Assembly: GCA_036845225.1 (NCBI GenBank)
Contig: DAIUEJ010000007.1
Location: 1-64,000 of the forward strand
Origin: FEN-680 sp036845225
GTDB lineage: Bacteria; Actinomycetota; Geothermincolia; Fen-727; Anoxymicrobiaceae
Direction: 5' to 3'
DNA length: 64,000 nucleotides
A program made the translations under genes and the position numbers. Shown here piece by piece: positions 8,618-17,090 of this stretch (its first letter is position 1; the number at the start of each line of letters is the position of its first letter). The notes below the pieces were generated by a model, which made no database searches, was not told the DNA's origin, and saw only the letters and a program-made list of their open reading frames with translations.

Positions 8618-9172
8618 ATGGGTAGCGCCGGCTTGCACACGCGGGATCTTAACTCGGAGGTCATGGCCGAGATCGGCGCCGTTCCCGGCGCCGAGATTCG
8701 CGAACTCCTCGCGAAGGGCCGGTACTCGTGTGAGTCGAGATGGATGATGGCGATGGTGGCGGCGGCCGGATGGGACAAGGCAAACGAGATGAACCGGCAG
8801 GTAGCCTCTGACGTCGGCGAGGGTGAGATGCACAGGCTCATGGAGCTCATGCGATGGGACACACAAAAGAGCAGCGACGAGTTCATGCTGATGACCATGA
8901 CCGCCGTTGAACTGTTTCTTCCGAAGAAGTACTTCGACTACGAGTTCAAGGTGCTCGGGGAAGGAAAGCTGACAAGTGTGATCTACAGCTGCCTTGCCTG
9001 CACCAAGGTGGTGAGCATAGGCGTAGAACATTTCTACCAGTGCGGTTGCATGGCCATGCGGGCCGGTTGGTACAAGGCGATGGGCATCGAGGTCAAAGAG
9101 ACGCTGCTGGAATGCATGATAGATGGTGACGAGAAGTGCGAGATCCTCATCGAACCGCGAGGGATCTCATGA
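8618..9172 (+). CDS. uncharacterised DUF6125-like protein
   Basis: 184 residues rich in Met and Trp, with SRWMMAMVAAAGWDKANEMNR near residue 40, a helix RLMELMRWD, and three paired Cys (SCLACTK, QCGCM) then ECMIDGDEKCEI near the end. The architecture resembles small proteins annotated as DUF6125 or L-2-amino-thiazoline-4-carboxylic acid hydrolase-like, but I cannot confirm an activity. Strong RBS GGGAGGG precedes ATG 8618. Expression is probably controlled by the XRE operators immediately upstream. The paired Cys suggest metal or disulfide binding, which is inference. Confidence 0.6.
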   Translation: MGSAGLHTRDLNSEVMAEIGAVPGAEIRELLAKGRYSCESRWMMAMVAAAGWDKANEMNRQVASDVGEGEMHRLMELMRWDTQKSSDEFMLMTMTAVELFLPKKYFDYEFKVLGEGKLTSVIYSCLACTKVVSIGVEHFYQCGCMAMRAGWYKAMGIEVKETLLECMIDGDEKCEILIEPRGIS

Positions 9173-9393
9173 TGCGCGGCTCCAGAGAGAGGGTGGAGGA
9201 CATGACGATTGAATACTCTTCAAAGGCAGGAGGAACGTCGAGTTCGGACGCCGACAAACGTGTCGTTCAACCGGCTTCAGGCGCGAAGCACGGAAGCGCT
9301 GTTCCGAACGGGGTCATTCTCAAAAGGAGCAACTGGTCGAAGTTCCTCACCGGAACGGCCGTGGCGCTCCCGGCGCAGTTCCAGAGGCGTTGA
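9169..9393 (+). CDS. short hypothetical open frame overlapping the previous stop
   Basis: An ATG at 9169 overlaps the preceding stop (ATGA) and opens 74 codons. The product is polar, Ser/Lys-rich and ends with a weakly hydrophobic stretch KFLTGTAVALPAQFQ. It could be the start of a gene whose remainder has been lost, since the last residues look like the beginning of an anchor. I do not recognise it and it may not be expressed. The 157 bases after it hold nothing I can identify. Confidence 0.3.
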   Translation: MMRGSRERVEDMTIEYSSKAGGTSSSDADKRVVQPASGAKHGSAVPNGVILKRSNWSKFLTGTAVALPAQFQRR

Positions 9394-9550
9394 AGTCCGC
9401 CTGGCGATGACCGAATGGCGAACGCTATCATAAGGTCTTTTGCGACACTTCCCTGCCAGGATGCGTTTCTTCGATTCGGAGGGTATGAGGGAGGGTTCGG
9501 TGGGAAGGACTTGAATATGCAACTACTCCCATCGACCAAGGAGAAATGTC

Positions 9551-10027
9551 ATGCCGGACACTGAGCTTACTATCGAACCCGGAAAACACAACCTCGTCAT
9601 CACGCGTGTCTTTGACGCCCCGCGCGACCTCGTGTTCAAGACGGTAACCGACTCGAGCCTCATCCCTCAGTGGTGGGGACAGAGCAACCTCACGACCACG
9701 GTCGAGAAGATGGAAGTGAAGACCGGCGGCGTCTGGCGGTACGTCCAGCGCGACCCGGCGGGCAACGAGTTCGCGTTCAACGGCGTCTATCACGCGGTCG
9801 TACCTCCCGAGCTGCTTATCTATACTTTTGAATTCGAAGGTATGCCGAACCACGTGATGCTTGAAACCGTGACCTTCGAAGAACAGGACGGCAAGACCAG
9901 GATGATCGATACCCCGGTCTTCCAGACGGTCGAGGACCGCGACGCGGCGCTCGCCTCAGGGATGGAGCAGGAGGCTTCCGAGTCCACAGACCGTTTTGCG
10001 GAAGTGCTGGCCAAATCCGAACAGTAG
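9551..10027 (+). CDS. SRPBCC-family (AHSA1/START-like) protein
   Basis: 158 residues beginning with the characteristic strand and helix VITRVFDAPRDLVFKTVTD followed by PQWWG, then GGVWRYVQRDPAGNEFAFNG and TFEFEGMPNHV. These are hallmarks of the AHSA1/CalC branch of the SRPBCC fold, which makes a deep hydrophobic pocket for small lipophilic ligands. The C-terminal helix contains GMEQEASESTDRFAEVL. RBS AGGAG precedes the ATG. Such proteins often occur as stress- or polyketide-related ligand binders; the ligand here is unknown. It stands alone. Confidence 0.85.
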   Translation: MPDTELTIEPGKHNLVITRVFDAPRDLVFKTVTDSSLIPQWWGQSNLTTTVEKMEVKTGGVWRYVQRDPAGNEFAFNGVYHAVVPPELLIYTFEFEGMPNHVMLETVTFEEQDGKTRMIDTPVFQTVEDRDAALASGMEQEASESTDRFAEVLAKSEQ

Positions 10028-10147
10028 GGCTCGGGAGTCTCGAACTCCTTTATGTGCCCCTCAAGAGACCACTTGAACCGGCCTTGTTTTCGTGGAACTA
10101 TCGACTGGTGTCCGTGAGGTAAGAGGCATCACAACGAGGTGGCAGAC

Positions 10148-11374
10148 ATGATGGCAATAAGGTTCAACGCGTCGATACCGCGTTACGCGTTCACGAAGGC
10201 CGCGGGGCGCCTCCGGCAGGCCGCATACTATAGCGGGCCGTTTTCCACGACCTTCATGGACGACATCCCCGAGCCGCAGCTCCCCGGGGAGGACTGGGTC
10301 AAGATACGCACAGTGTACGGGGGCGTCTGCGGCAGCGATATCAACCTCATCTTCCTGAAAGACTCCCCTTACTCCGAGCCGTACACGACAATGCCTCTCA
10401 CCATAGGGCATGAGAACGTTGGGGTTATCGCGGAGGCAGGTGGGCAAGTCGAAGGGTACTCCGTGGGAGACCGCGTCGTCGCCGACCCCATGCTGCCCTG
10501 TGCGACCAGAGCCATCAGCCCGCCTTGCGAGAACTGCGCCAGGGGTGACTTCTCCCAGTGCCTCCGGATGCGAGACGGCTCCCTGTCCGCGGGGTTCTAC
10601 ACGGGCTTCACGGGCGCTTCGGGCGGGTCCTGGAGCGAGTACTTCCTGGCCCACAAGAGCCAGTTGCTGAAAGTCCCCGACCAGATGACCGATGAGCAGG
10701 CCCTGATGCTCGAGGCGTTCACCATCCCGTTGCACGCCATTATGCGAAACCTTCCCGAGCCGGGCCAGACCGTCCTTGTCTACGGCTGTGGAGTCATCGG
10801 AATGCTGTCAGTCGCGAGCCTGAAGGCACTCGTCCCTGAGTGCCGGGTGGTTGCTATCGCACGGTATCCGTTCCAGGCAGAGGTGGTTCGAGGCTACGGC
10901 GCAGACGAGGTCATCATGCAGCGAGAAGTGGACGATATCTATCATGCGGTTGCAGGCCTCACCGACGCCCAGGTCGTGAAACCGATGATCGGCGGGTGCT
11001 ACCTGAACGGCGGGCCGGACGTGGTCCTCGAGTGCGTGGGGAGCCCGCCGACCCTCGACGATTCACTGCGCATGACGAAGTCCGGCGGCACGGTGGTCTT
11101 GATAGGCCTCGTCAGCTTCGCGCCCCGGGTCGATTGGACCCCGATCTGGTTCAAGGAGCTGACCGTCACCGGTTCCTTGTGCTCCTCGTCCGACAGCTAC
11201 CAGGGCAGGACGATGAAGACTTTCGAGTGGGCCAGGGACCTGATCGCCGGCGGGACCGTGCAGGTGGACCACCTGCTCACCCACGCCTGGAGACTGGACG
11301 AGTACGAGTCCATGATCGACACGGCGCTCAGCAAAGGCAAAACAGGGTCGATTAAGCAGACTTTCCGGTTCTAA
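10148..11374 (+). CDS. zinc-dependent medium-chain dehydrogenase
   Basis: About 408 residues. The catalytic zinc site is visible in GGVCGSDINLI and GHENVGVIAEAG, and a structural zinc loop in CENCARGDFSQC, although the typical four-Cys spacing is altered by an inserted Cys-containing loop (LPCATRAISPP). The Rossmann region follows with VYGCGVIGMLSVASLKAL. It would oxidise an alcohol or reduce an aldehyde with NAD(P)H; the substrate is not clear. Candidate starts are GTG 10139, ATG 10148 and ATG 10151; the GAGGTGG at 10137 suits 10148 or 10151. The gene is monocistronic and meets a convergent transporter gene. Confidence 0.85.
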   Translation: MMAIRFNASIPRYAFTKAAGRLRQAAYYSGPFSTTFMDDIPEPQLPGEDWVKIRTVYGGVCGSDINLIFLKDSPYSEPYTTMPLTIGHENVGVIAEAGGQVEGYSVGDRVVADPMLPCATRAISPPCENCARGDFSQCLRMRDGSLSAGFYTGFTGASGGSWSEYFLAHKSQLLKVPDQMTDEQALMLEAFTIPLHAIMRNLPEPGQTVLVYGCGVIGMLSVASLKALVPECRVVAIARYPFQAEVVRGYGADEVIMQREVDDIYHAVAGLTDAQVVKPMIGGCYLNGGPDVVLECVGSPPTLDDSLRMTKSGGTVVLIGLVSFAPRVDWTPIWFKELTVTGSLCSSSDSYQGRTMKTFEWARDLIAGGTVQVDHLLTHAWRLDEYESMIDTALSKGKTGSIKQTFRF

Positions 11375-11409
11375 GCGAAAAAGAGCCTGAAACTCTTATG
11401 ACCACCCGG

Positions 11410-12318
11410 CTAGGCGTCTGGCTCAGTATCAAACGGCTCCGTCACCAGCTCGGCCGTGCTCCCGGCAGTCCGTAGCCGCAGGAGAAGGATTCCCGCCGCG
11501 ATGATCAGCACGGCCCCGACCAGGTCCTGCCAGTTGGGGGTCTCACCGAGCACGGCGAAGCCCAGGACCAACGCGCTGACCGGCTCTATATAGGAGAGCA
11601 ACGCCGCGTCCTGTGCCTTCACACGCTTGAGCGCATAGATGTATGCGAGGCTGGCGCCGCCGAAGCTCACGGTCCCGAACACCACGATCGCAGCCCATGC
11701 TTTTGGCGTGACCAGCGCGGTCGACGGGATGGCAAACGCCGCGACGGCAACCGCGGCGACCCCGTTGGTCCAGACCCCGATCGTCAGAGGCGACATCGTC
11801 TCGCGCAGCTTCTTCCACGCGATCATCAACAGCGCCCACAACACGGCCGACCCGAAGGCGAACGCCAGTCCCCGCGCGCTCGCGTGAGCCGCGCCGCCGA
11901 CCTGGCCCCAGGACATGATGGCGGTTCCGCCCAGCGCTATCGCCAGGCAGAGCCAGGTGCTCCGCTCGGTCTTCTCCTTGAGGAGGTAGGGAGCCAAGAC
12001 CGCGATCAGCACCGGGAAGAGATAAAGGATGAAAGTCGCGACTCCGATCGGCAGCAGGTCGTACGCCTTGAACACGCACATGGCGAAGGCCGCAGTCATC
12101 AGGCCGCTTGCGATCAGCAGAGGGGCCTGGCCGCCGGGCTTGAAGTCCCGGGTCCTCCTCATGGCGAGGATGACCAGCGAGTAGAACGCGACGGCGAAGC
12201 AGGAACGCCAGAAGACGAGCACCTGTTCGTGGCCCGCCAGGTGCGTCCAGCGAACGAAGACCCCGCTGGCCCCCCACACCGCCGGCGCGAGACATATCAG
12301 CGCGTACTGGAGCGCCAT
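11410..12318 (-). CDS. EamA/DMT-family transporter
   Basis: About 302 residues with ten hydrophobic helices in two repeats of five, each EamA-like: APAVWGASGVFVRW at the start of repeat 1, GVATFILYLFPVLIAVLAPYL, then GTVSFGGASLAYIYALKRVKAQDAALLSYIEPV in repeat 2. These carriers export metabolites such as amino acids. A TTG start at 12384 would add 22 polar residues; ATG 12318 sits right before the first helix. A weak hairpin (AAGAG/CTCTT, 11380-11396) lies between it and the convergent dehydrogenase gene. Confidence 0.85.
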   Translation of the reverse strand: MALQYALICLAPAVWGASGVFVRWTHLAGHEQVLVFWRSCFAVAFYSLVILAMRRTRDFKPGGQAPLLIASGLMTAAFAMCVFKAYDLLPIGVATFILYLFPVLIAVLAPYLLKEKTERSTWLCLAIALGGTAIMSWGQVGGAAHASARGLAFAFGSAVLWALLMIAWKKLRETMSPLTIGVWTNGVAAVAVAAFAIPSTALVTPKAWAAIVVFGTVSFGGASLAYIYALKRVKAQDAALLSYIEPVSALVLGFAVLGETPNWQDLVGAVLIIAAGILLLRLRTAGSTAELVTEPFDTEPDA

Positions 12319-12495
12319 ATTGTCTTGCTTCTTCTCGGTCAAAGCGTCTCCGTTCCGGTTCGCTGCCAGCATTCCGGGGGACAAGGATTCCAGGCCACTC
12401 TGAGTGCCGGGTTCACAGACCGCAGCGGGACTCAGTATATATAATGCGGATAGCCGGATGTCCTTCTTATGTGCCGCACCGAAGGAGTTGATCAG

Positions 12496-13548
12496 GTGAG
12501 CAAGGACGCCTCAGGCTCAGGAGAGGATAAGCCCGTCCGACTTCACCGGTATCGTGGTCAGCATGTGAAGGCCAGAACGGCGGGGCCTGCCGAGGATCGC
12601 ATAGCTCTCATCCCCGGCCTGCAGTACAGGCCGCAGGAGCTCAATCTCTATTCCGAAGTAGACCCGCTCAGGGAGAACATCCGACCCTTGAGAGGCGCGC
12701 GCGCCCTCAGCTATGTCGCTGTTCACCACAAGCGGGAGATGGTCACGGAGATAATGCCAACGGCGCCGGCGCTCGCCTACATGGAACTGGCACAGAGCAT
12801 TGTCGATCGCCACCTGGTGAAAAAACACTCGGGAGAGCCCCCGGAAGCCGCGCGATTGAAAGCCGACATCAAGCAGTATGCCGCGGCGCTCGGCTTCGCC
12901 CTCTGCGGTGTGACGAAGCTTGACCGACGGTTCGTGGTGGAAGGGATGGACTCAAGATTCCCGTATGAGACGGTGGTGGTCCTCGGGATGGAGATGAACA
13001 AAGATTTTCTTCTGCAGGCGCCGAACTACTGTCTCCGCCGCTACCCCGACTACGATGTTTACCGGAGGGGAGGCAACCAGGTCCACAGAGTCGCCAACTT
13101 CATCCGCCGCCGGGGGGTGTCTTGCTCGGCACGGGTCCCGTTCAACGGGGCGGCCATCTACCCGGTGCACGCCATCACGGCCGCCCTCGGCGAGCTCGGG
13201 GCCTTCGGCGGCGTGCTGACACCTCAGTTCGGCCCGCGCCAGCGCTGGTGCATGATCGCCATCGACTCACCGCTCCCCGTGGATGAGCCTGCACGAACCG
13301 GGCTCGCTGATTTCTGCGAGAATTGCCTGCTGTGCGTCAGGAAATGCCCGGCGGGAGCCATACCCGAAGAGCCCTTGTGGTGGCGCGGGGTCTACAAGCG
13401 CAAGATCGACGACCTGAAGTGCTTCACGTTTTTCACCTCGTGGCACACGTGCGCGATATGCATCAACGTCTGCCCCGTTGCACCGGTACCCGACAGCGTC
13501 AGTGCTCGAACATTTCGAGACGACCGGCGAGGTGATGGGCTACGATGA
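12496..13548 (+). CDS. QueG/reductive-dehalogenase-like 4Fe-4S protein, probably frameshifted at its end
   Basis: 350 residues in the open frame. The middle part (residues 120-260) is like the cobalamin-binding fold of QueG and reductive dehalogenases (FPYETVVVLGMEM, GELGAFGGVLTPQFGPRQRWCMI). It ends with two ferredoxin motifs, CENCLLCVRKCPAGAI and CAICINVCPV. GTG 12496 is preferred because AAGGAG lies 8 bases before it. After CPVAPVPDS the frame gives an implausible Arg/Asp tail. A one-base shift near 13490 instead gives VLEHFETTGEVMGYDEILAE ending at 13585, which looks genuine. No twin-arginine signal is seen, so it is probably cytoplasmic. Substrate unknown. Confidence 0.7.
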   Translation: MSKDASGSGEDKPVRLHRYRGQHVKARTAGPAEDRIALIPGLQYRPQELNLYSEVDPLRENIRPLRGARALSYVAVHHKREMVTEIMPTAPALAYMELAQSIVDRHLVKKHSGEPPEAARLKADIKQYAAALGFALCGVTKLDRRFVVEGMDSRFPYETVVVLGMEMNKDFLLQAPNYCLRRYPDYDVYRRGGNQVHRVANFIRRRGVSCSARVPFNGAAIYPVHAITAALGELGAFGGVLTPQFGPRQRWCMIAIDSPLPVDEPARTGLADFCENCLLCVRKCPAGAIPEEPLWWRGVYKRKIDDLKCFTFFTSWHTCAICINVCPVAPVPDSVSARTFRDDRRGDGLR

Positions 13549-13677
13549 GATACTGGCCGAGAGGTCGGTCTATAGAGGCAAGTAGGCTCAGGACTTTCTC
13601 GTATTGAGGGAATTCGGGCCGGACTCTCGAACTTGTTCTTCGAGAACGGCACATCGGCATCTTCCGCATCCGGGGGT

Positions 13678-16305
13678 ATGAACACCGTGGCAGTCGCCTC
13701 AGACGACGAACGACGCGCGATCGAGAAGCTAGAAGCGACCAATGCCGGAGCCGGCCTGTCTTCCGGCGAGGCTGCGGCAAGGTTGGCCGCCTTAGGGCCC
13801 AACCGCCTGGTGGAAGAGCGTCGAATAACCTTCCTTGCCATCCTCTGGGAAGAAGTGCGCGAGCCCATGATTCTGTTGCTCTTCGTCGTCGCCATCTTCT
13901 ACAGCATCTGGGGACAGCTCCAGGACACCATAACGATCGTCGTAGTCATCGCTCTGCTGATCCTCGCGGAGGTGCTGAACGAGTTCAGGGCGAAGCGGGC
14001 CATAGCGGCTCTACGGAAGTTGTCCTCCCCGGAAGCGCCAGTGATTCGTGACGGTGAGTTTCGCCAGATACCTACCGCCGACCTCGTCCCTGGCGACCTG
14101 CTTCTCCTGCGGGTTGGTGAAAGGATCGGTGCCGACGCGCGCCTCATAGATTCGGCGGGCCTGGAGGTGGACGAGTCCACGCTCACTGGCGAGTCTTTCC
14201 CCGTCGGGAAGGACGAGCGGGCGAAAGTCCCGGAAGATGCGCCGCTTGGCGACCGAGTGGCTTCGGTGTTCGCGGGGACAGTTGTCACCAGGGGAAAAGG
14301 GCGGGCCGTCGTCACCGCGACCGGCATGGACACCGAGCTCGGCCACATCGCCGGGTTGACCCGTGCCGTGAAAGAGCCCAAGACAAGACTGCAGCTTGCA
14401 ATGAAGCAACTCGCAGGCTGGCTGGTCTGGGTGGCAGTGGGCTTCAGCGTTGTGATACCGGCAATCGGGATCGCGCAAGGCAAGCCCACGAAGACGATGA
14501 TCCTGACCGGTCTGGGGCTGGCCTTTGCGACCATCCCGGAGGAGCTCCCGATTGTGATCACCATGGTGCTCGGGCTCGGCTCCCTGCAGCTCTCCCGGCA
14601 TAACGCCCTGGTGAAGAGGCTGCGTGCGGCCGAGACACTCGGCAGTGTCACGGTGATCGCGACGGACAAGACGGGCACGCTGACGGAGAACAGGATGACG
14701 ATCAAACACCTGCTCACCGCATCCGGGTCGCAGGACTTCGCAGACAAACCTGTTACGCCGGTCGCTCGCAAGATGCTCGAGATCGGGGTCCTGGTGAACG
14801 ACGTCGAGGCAACGGACGAAGGCGGAGGCCAGTCGCTGGTCGGTGACCCCATGGAGGTCGCCTTGATAGAGGGCGCCGAGGGCGCCGGGGTCACCGCGGC
14901 CGGCATCCGTTCCCGCTTCAAGATAACGGATGACTTCGAGTTCGATACGCGGCGCAAGGTCATGTCCGTGGTTGTGGACTCCGACTCCAGGCGACAGGTG
15001 ATGCTCAAGGGCGCCCCGGAGTCAGTGATTGACAGGTCAGTCGAGATCCTCGAGGACGATGGCCCCAGGCGCCTCGAGCCGGCGGAGCGGGAGACTATTA
15101 TGTCGGAGATCGACGCCATGGCCGCCGAGGGTCTTCGGGTGGTCGCCTTCGCCAGCAAGGACCTGGCGCCTGGATTGCACCCGTATCGAGACGAGGCGGA
15201 GACCGGCCTGACTTTCGTGGGGGCAGCCGGTTTCTTCGACCCGCCACGGTCCGACGTCCCCGAGGCGGTCCGCGCATGCAACACGGCGGGGATTCGCGTG
15301 ATGATGATAACCGGGGACCACGCGTCGACGGCTGCTGCGGTGGCCAGGGAGATCGGGCTGGCATTCGATGATGGGGTGGTGACAGGCGCGGAGCTCGACG
15401 CGATGGACGATGAAACGCTCCGCGAGACGGTGGACACCAGGTCCGTTTTTGCTCGCGCGACGCCCGAACACAAGCTGCGGATAGTACGGGCTCTCCGTGA
15501 GAACGGCATGACGGTGGCAGTGACAGGCGATGGGGTGAACGACGCCCCCGCGTTGAGGGAAGCCGACATAGGCGTGGCGATGGGCGCGACGGGCACGGAC
15601 GTTGCGAGAGAAGCCGCGGACATGATATTGACAGACGATAATTTCTCGACCATCGCCTATGCAGTCGGCCAGGGGCGGAAGCTCTTCGACAACCTCAGCA
15701 AGGGCGTGCGCTTCTACCTGGCGGTAAAGGTAGCCCTCGTTCTCATCTTCATCGTGCCGACCATCCTGTCCCTGCCCTTCCCCTTCGCACCGATCCAGAT
15801 AGTGATTCTCGAGCTGTTCATGGACCTCGCCGCGTCGGCTTCTTTCGTCGCCGAGCCTGCCGAGAAGAGGATCATGTCGAGACCGCCGCGCGATCCTGCC
15901 GCAAGGTTCATGGACAAACCCATGCTGGAGACCATCGCCGCCGGAGCGATCTCCCTCTTCGCCGCGGTCACAACCGTCTATCTCCTGGCATATTACATAG
16001 TGGGCGGGCCCAAGACAGCGGGTTCTGCCGCATTTGCCACGTGGATGATAGGGACTGTGGCTCTGGCCTACAACACGAGGTCGAGAGAGCCACTCGCTTC
16101 AATCGGGTTCCTCACGAACAAGGTCATGGTCGCCTGGAGCGTCGCATCGATAGGGTTCCTAGTGCTCGCGATCAATACACCGGGCCTTCAGGACGCGTTC
16201 AAGCTGACGGCTATTTCAGGGGCGCTGTGGGGGCTGGCAATCGGGGCCGCGTTGCTCTTCACTTCCTGGCTGGAACTCCTCAAGCTGGTCACTGCCAGGT
16301 CATGA
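13678..16305 (+). CDS. P-type cation-transporting ATPase (P2/Ca2+-like)
   Basis: 875 residues with all P-type signatures in order: LTGESFPVGKD in the actuator domain, IPEELPIVITM in helix M4, the phosphorylation site DKTGTLTENRM (Asp near residue 332), the nucleotide-domain KGAPE, MITGDHASTAAAV and TGDGVNDAPALREAD. The C-terminus has six helices. The layout resembles the P2 class (Ca2+ or Mg2+-like), with PEELP in place of the SERCA PEGLP, so the ion is uncertain. A TTG at 13633 is in frame, but ATG 13678 follows a GGGGG. The gene is followed on the opposite strand by gene fragments. Confidence 0.92.
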   Translation: MNTVAVASDDERRAIEKLEATNAGAGLSSGEAAARLAALGPNRLVEERRITFLAILWEEVREPMILLLFVVAIFYSIWGQLQDTITIVVVIALLILAEVLNEFRAKRAIAALRKLSSPEAPVIRDGEFRQIPTADLVPGDLLLLRVGERIGADARLIDSAGLEVDESTLTGESFPVGKDERAKVPEDAPLGDRVASVFAGTVVTRGKGRAVVTATGMDTELGHIAGLTRAVKEPKTRLQLAMKQLAGWLVWVAVGFSVVIPAIGIAQGKPTKTMILTGLGLAFATIPEELPIVITMVLGLGSLQLSRHNALVKRLRAAETLGSVTVIATDKTGTLTENRMTIKHLLTASGSQDFADKPVTPVARKMLEIGVLVNDVEATDEGGGQSLVGDPMEVALIEGAEGAGVTAAGIRSRFKITDDFEFDTRRKVMSVVVDSDSRRQVMLKGAPESVIDRSVEILEDDGPRRLEPAERETIMSEIDAMAAEGLRVVAFASKDLAPGLHPYRDEAETGLTFVGAAGFFDPPRSDVPEAVRACNTAGIRVMMITGDHASTAAAVAREIGLAFDDGVVTGAELDAMDDETLRETVDTRSVFARATPEHKLRIVRALRENGMTVAVTGDGVNDAPALREADIGVAMGATGTDVAREAADMILTDDNFSTIAYAVGQGRKLFDNLSKGVRFYLAVKVALVLIFIVPTILSLPFPFAPIQIVILELFMDLAASASFVAEPAEKRIMSRPPRDPAARFMDKPMLETIAAGAISLFAAVTTVYLLAYYIVGGPKTAGSAAFATWMIGTVALAYNTRSREPLASIGFLTNKVMVAWSVASIGFLVLAINTPGLQDAFKLTAISGALWGLAIGAALLFTSWLELLKLVTARS

Positions 16306-16425
16306 TGTGCTTGCCAGCTCCACAAGGATTCGCGTGACGTCCTCTGACGTTCGCAGGTCATCCCGCGACACGATCTCTATGCCGTTCTCCTCGAGGACCC
16401 GCAGTGGCCGGCTTTCGGCGAGCCA
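16300..16425 (-). pseudogene. C-terminal gene fragment cut by a palindromic repeat
   Basis: On the minus strand an open frame without a start codon runs from the repeat at 16425 to a TGA whose complement is 16300-16302. It reads SRPLRVLEENGIEIVSRDDL then RTSEDVTRILVELASTS, a well-formed alpha/beta C-terminus. It is in a different frame from the truncated gene on the other side of the repeat, so the two may be halves of one gene or of different genes. It overlaps the P-type ATPase stop by a few bases. Confidence 0.5.
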
Positions 16426-16792
16426 CTAAACTTCTTGGGGTCAGACCCCTTTTTGTATCGCCGTAACCCAGCGACTTCGCCAGGCCTGCCATCTTCTTGA
16501 CGACGAGGCCCAGGCCCGCCCGCCTGACCACGGGCCCCCTCCAGCTCACCATCAGTTTCTTCGTGAACTCCTGGGTCGCCCTGGCCTTGCTCTCGGTGAT
16601 GATGTTCTGGATGGGTATGCCGATGATCCCCTCGACGTTGGCGAACAGCTCGTTGGTCCCCTCGACGTCGGCGAGCACCATGCGGTGTTCGGGGTCTCGC
16701 GCCTCGGCGATGGTCCCGCTGGAGTTCCAGGTGAGGCTCTTTGCTGTCCGCTTGGAGACGCCGCATGTACCGCAGACCTGTGTGCCGCTCAA
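16358..16792 (-). pseudogene. truncated zinc-ribbon-start protein
   Basis: The intact portion runs from TTG 16792 (AGGAGGGG just upstream) to about 16462: VCGTCGVSKRTAKSL, then GTIAEARDPEHRMVLADVEG, ELFANVEGIIGIPI and VVKKMAGLAKSLGYGDTK. The CxxC start suggests a small metal site. After GYGDTK the frame passes into the palindromic repeat (16425-16461) and continues for about 30 residues that look random. The natural protein was presumably longer. I do not recognise its function; a related start pattern with a CGTCGV motif is not part of any enzyme I can name. Confidence 0.5.
16425..16461. repeat. GGGGTC-type palindromic repeat, copy 1
   Basis: ACTAAACTTCTTGGGGTCAG followed by ACCCCTTTTTG. 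The core GGGGTCAGACCCC is palindromic. It terminates the reading frame of the truncated gene on the minus strand. The same TAAACTTTcTTGGGGTCAG end is seen at 27683-27716 and 53351-53392. Confidence 0.7.
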
Positions 16793-16829
16793 CTGATCCC
16801 CTCCTGCTAGGTGCACGCGGATAATTCTA

Positions 16830-17048
16830 TCACTGCGCCGGTTGTGTTCCCCTTCGCGCGGAGTTGATGACATCGCAGGCGCGCCGGACGTTGTTCTTGA
16901 AGGAGGCGATCGACTTCTCCTGGAAGACGCCGCCTTCGGTGTACTGGATGTCGAGGACGTCCATCAGCGCGATGGGCGAAGGGTGAGGATACACCTGCAC
17001 GGAGGTCATCGCCTCGTACGGTATCTGGAACGGGAGGTCCGACCCGGC
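16830..17048 (-). pseudogene. 5'-truncated gene remnant, about 70 codons
   Basis: No start codon, but a clean open frame on the minus strand emerges from the repeat at 17053 and ends at TGA (complement 16830-16832). It reads SDLPFQIPYEAMTSVQVYPH, ALMDVLDIQYTEGGVFQEKS and ASFKNNVRRACDVINSAR. The strand/strand/helix pattern with a final long helix resembles a PH-like or GRAM-like domain end, but this is a guess. It is the C-terminus of a gene whose front was removed or displaced at the repeat. Confidence 0.5.
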
Positions 17049-17052
17049 TGCC

Positions 17053-17090
17053 CGCTTAAGAAAAAGGACCCGACCCCAGGAAGTTAAGCG
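17053..17090. repeat. GACCCC-type palindromic repeat, copy 2
   Basis: CGCTTAA and TTAAGCG form its ends, enclosing AAAAAGGACCCGACCCCAGG. The TAA stop of the minus-strand gene at 17084 lies inside the element. Confidence 0.7.

Noticed and set aside
13899..15653. 584-codon minus-strand frame opposite the P-type ATPase
   Set aside because: Ser/Thr/Pro/Arg-rich antisense artefact of a high-GC gene with no motif.
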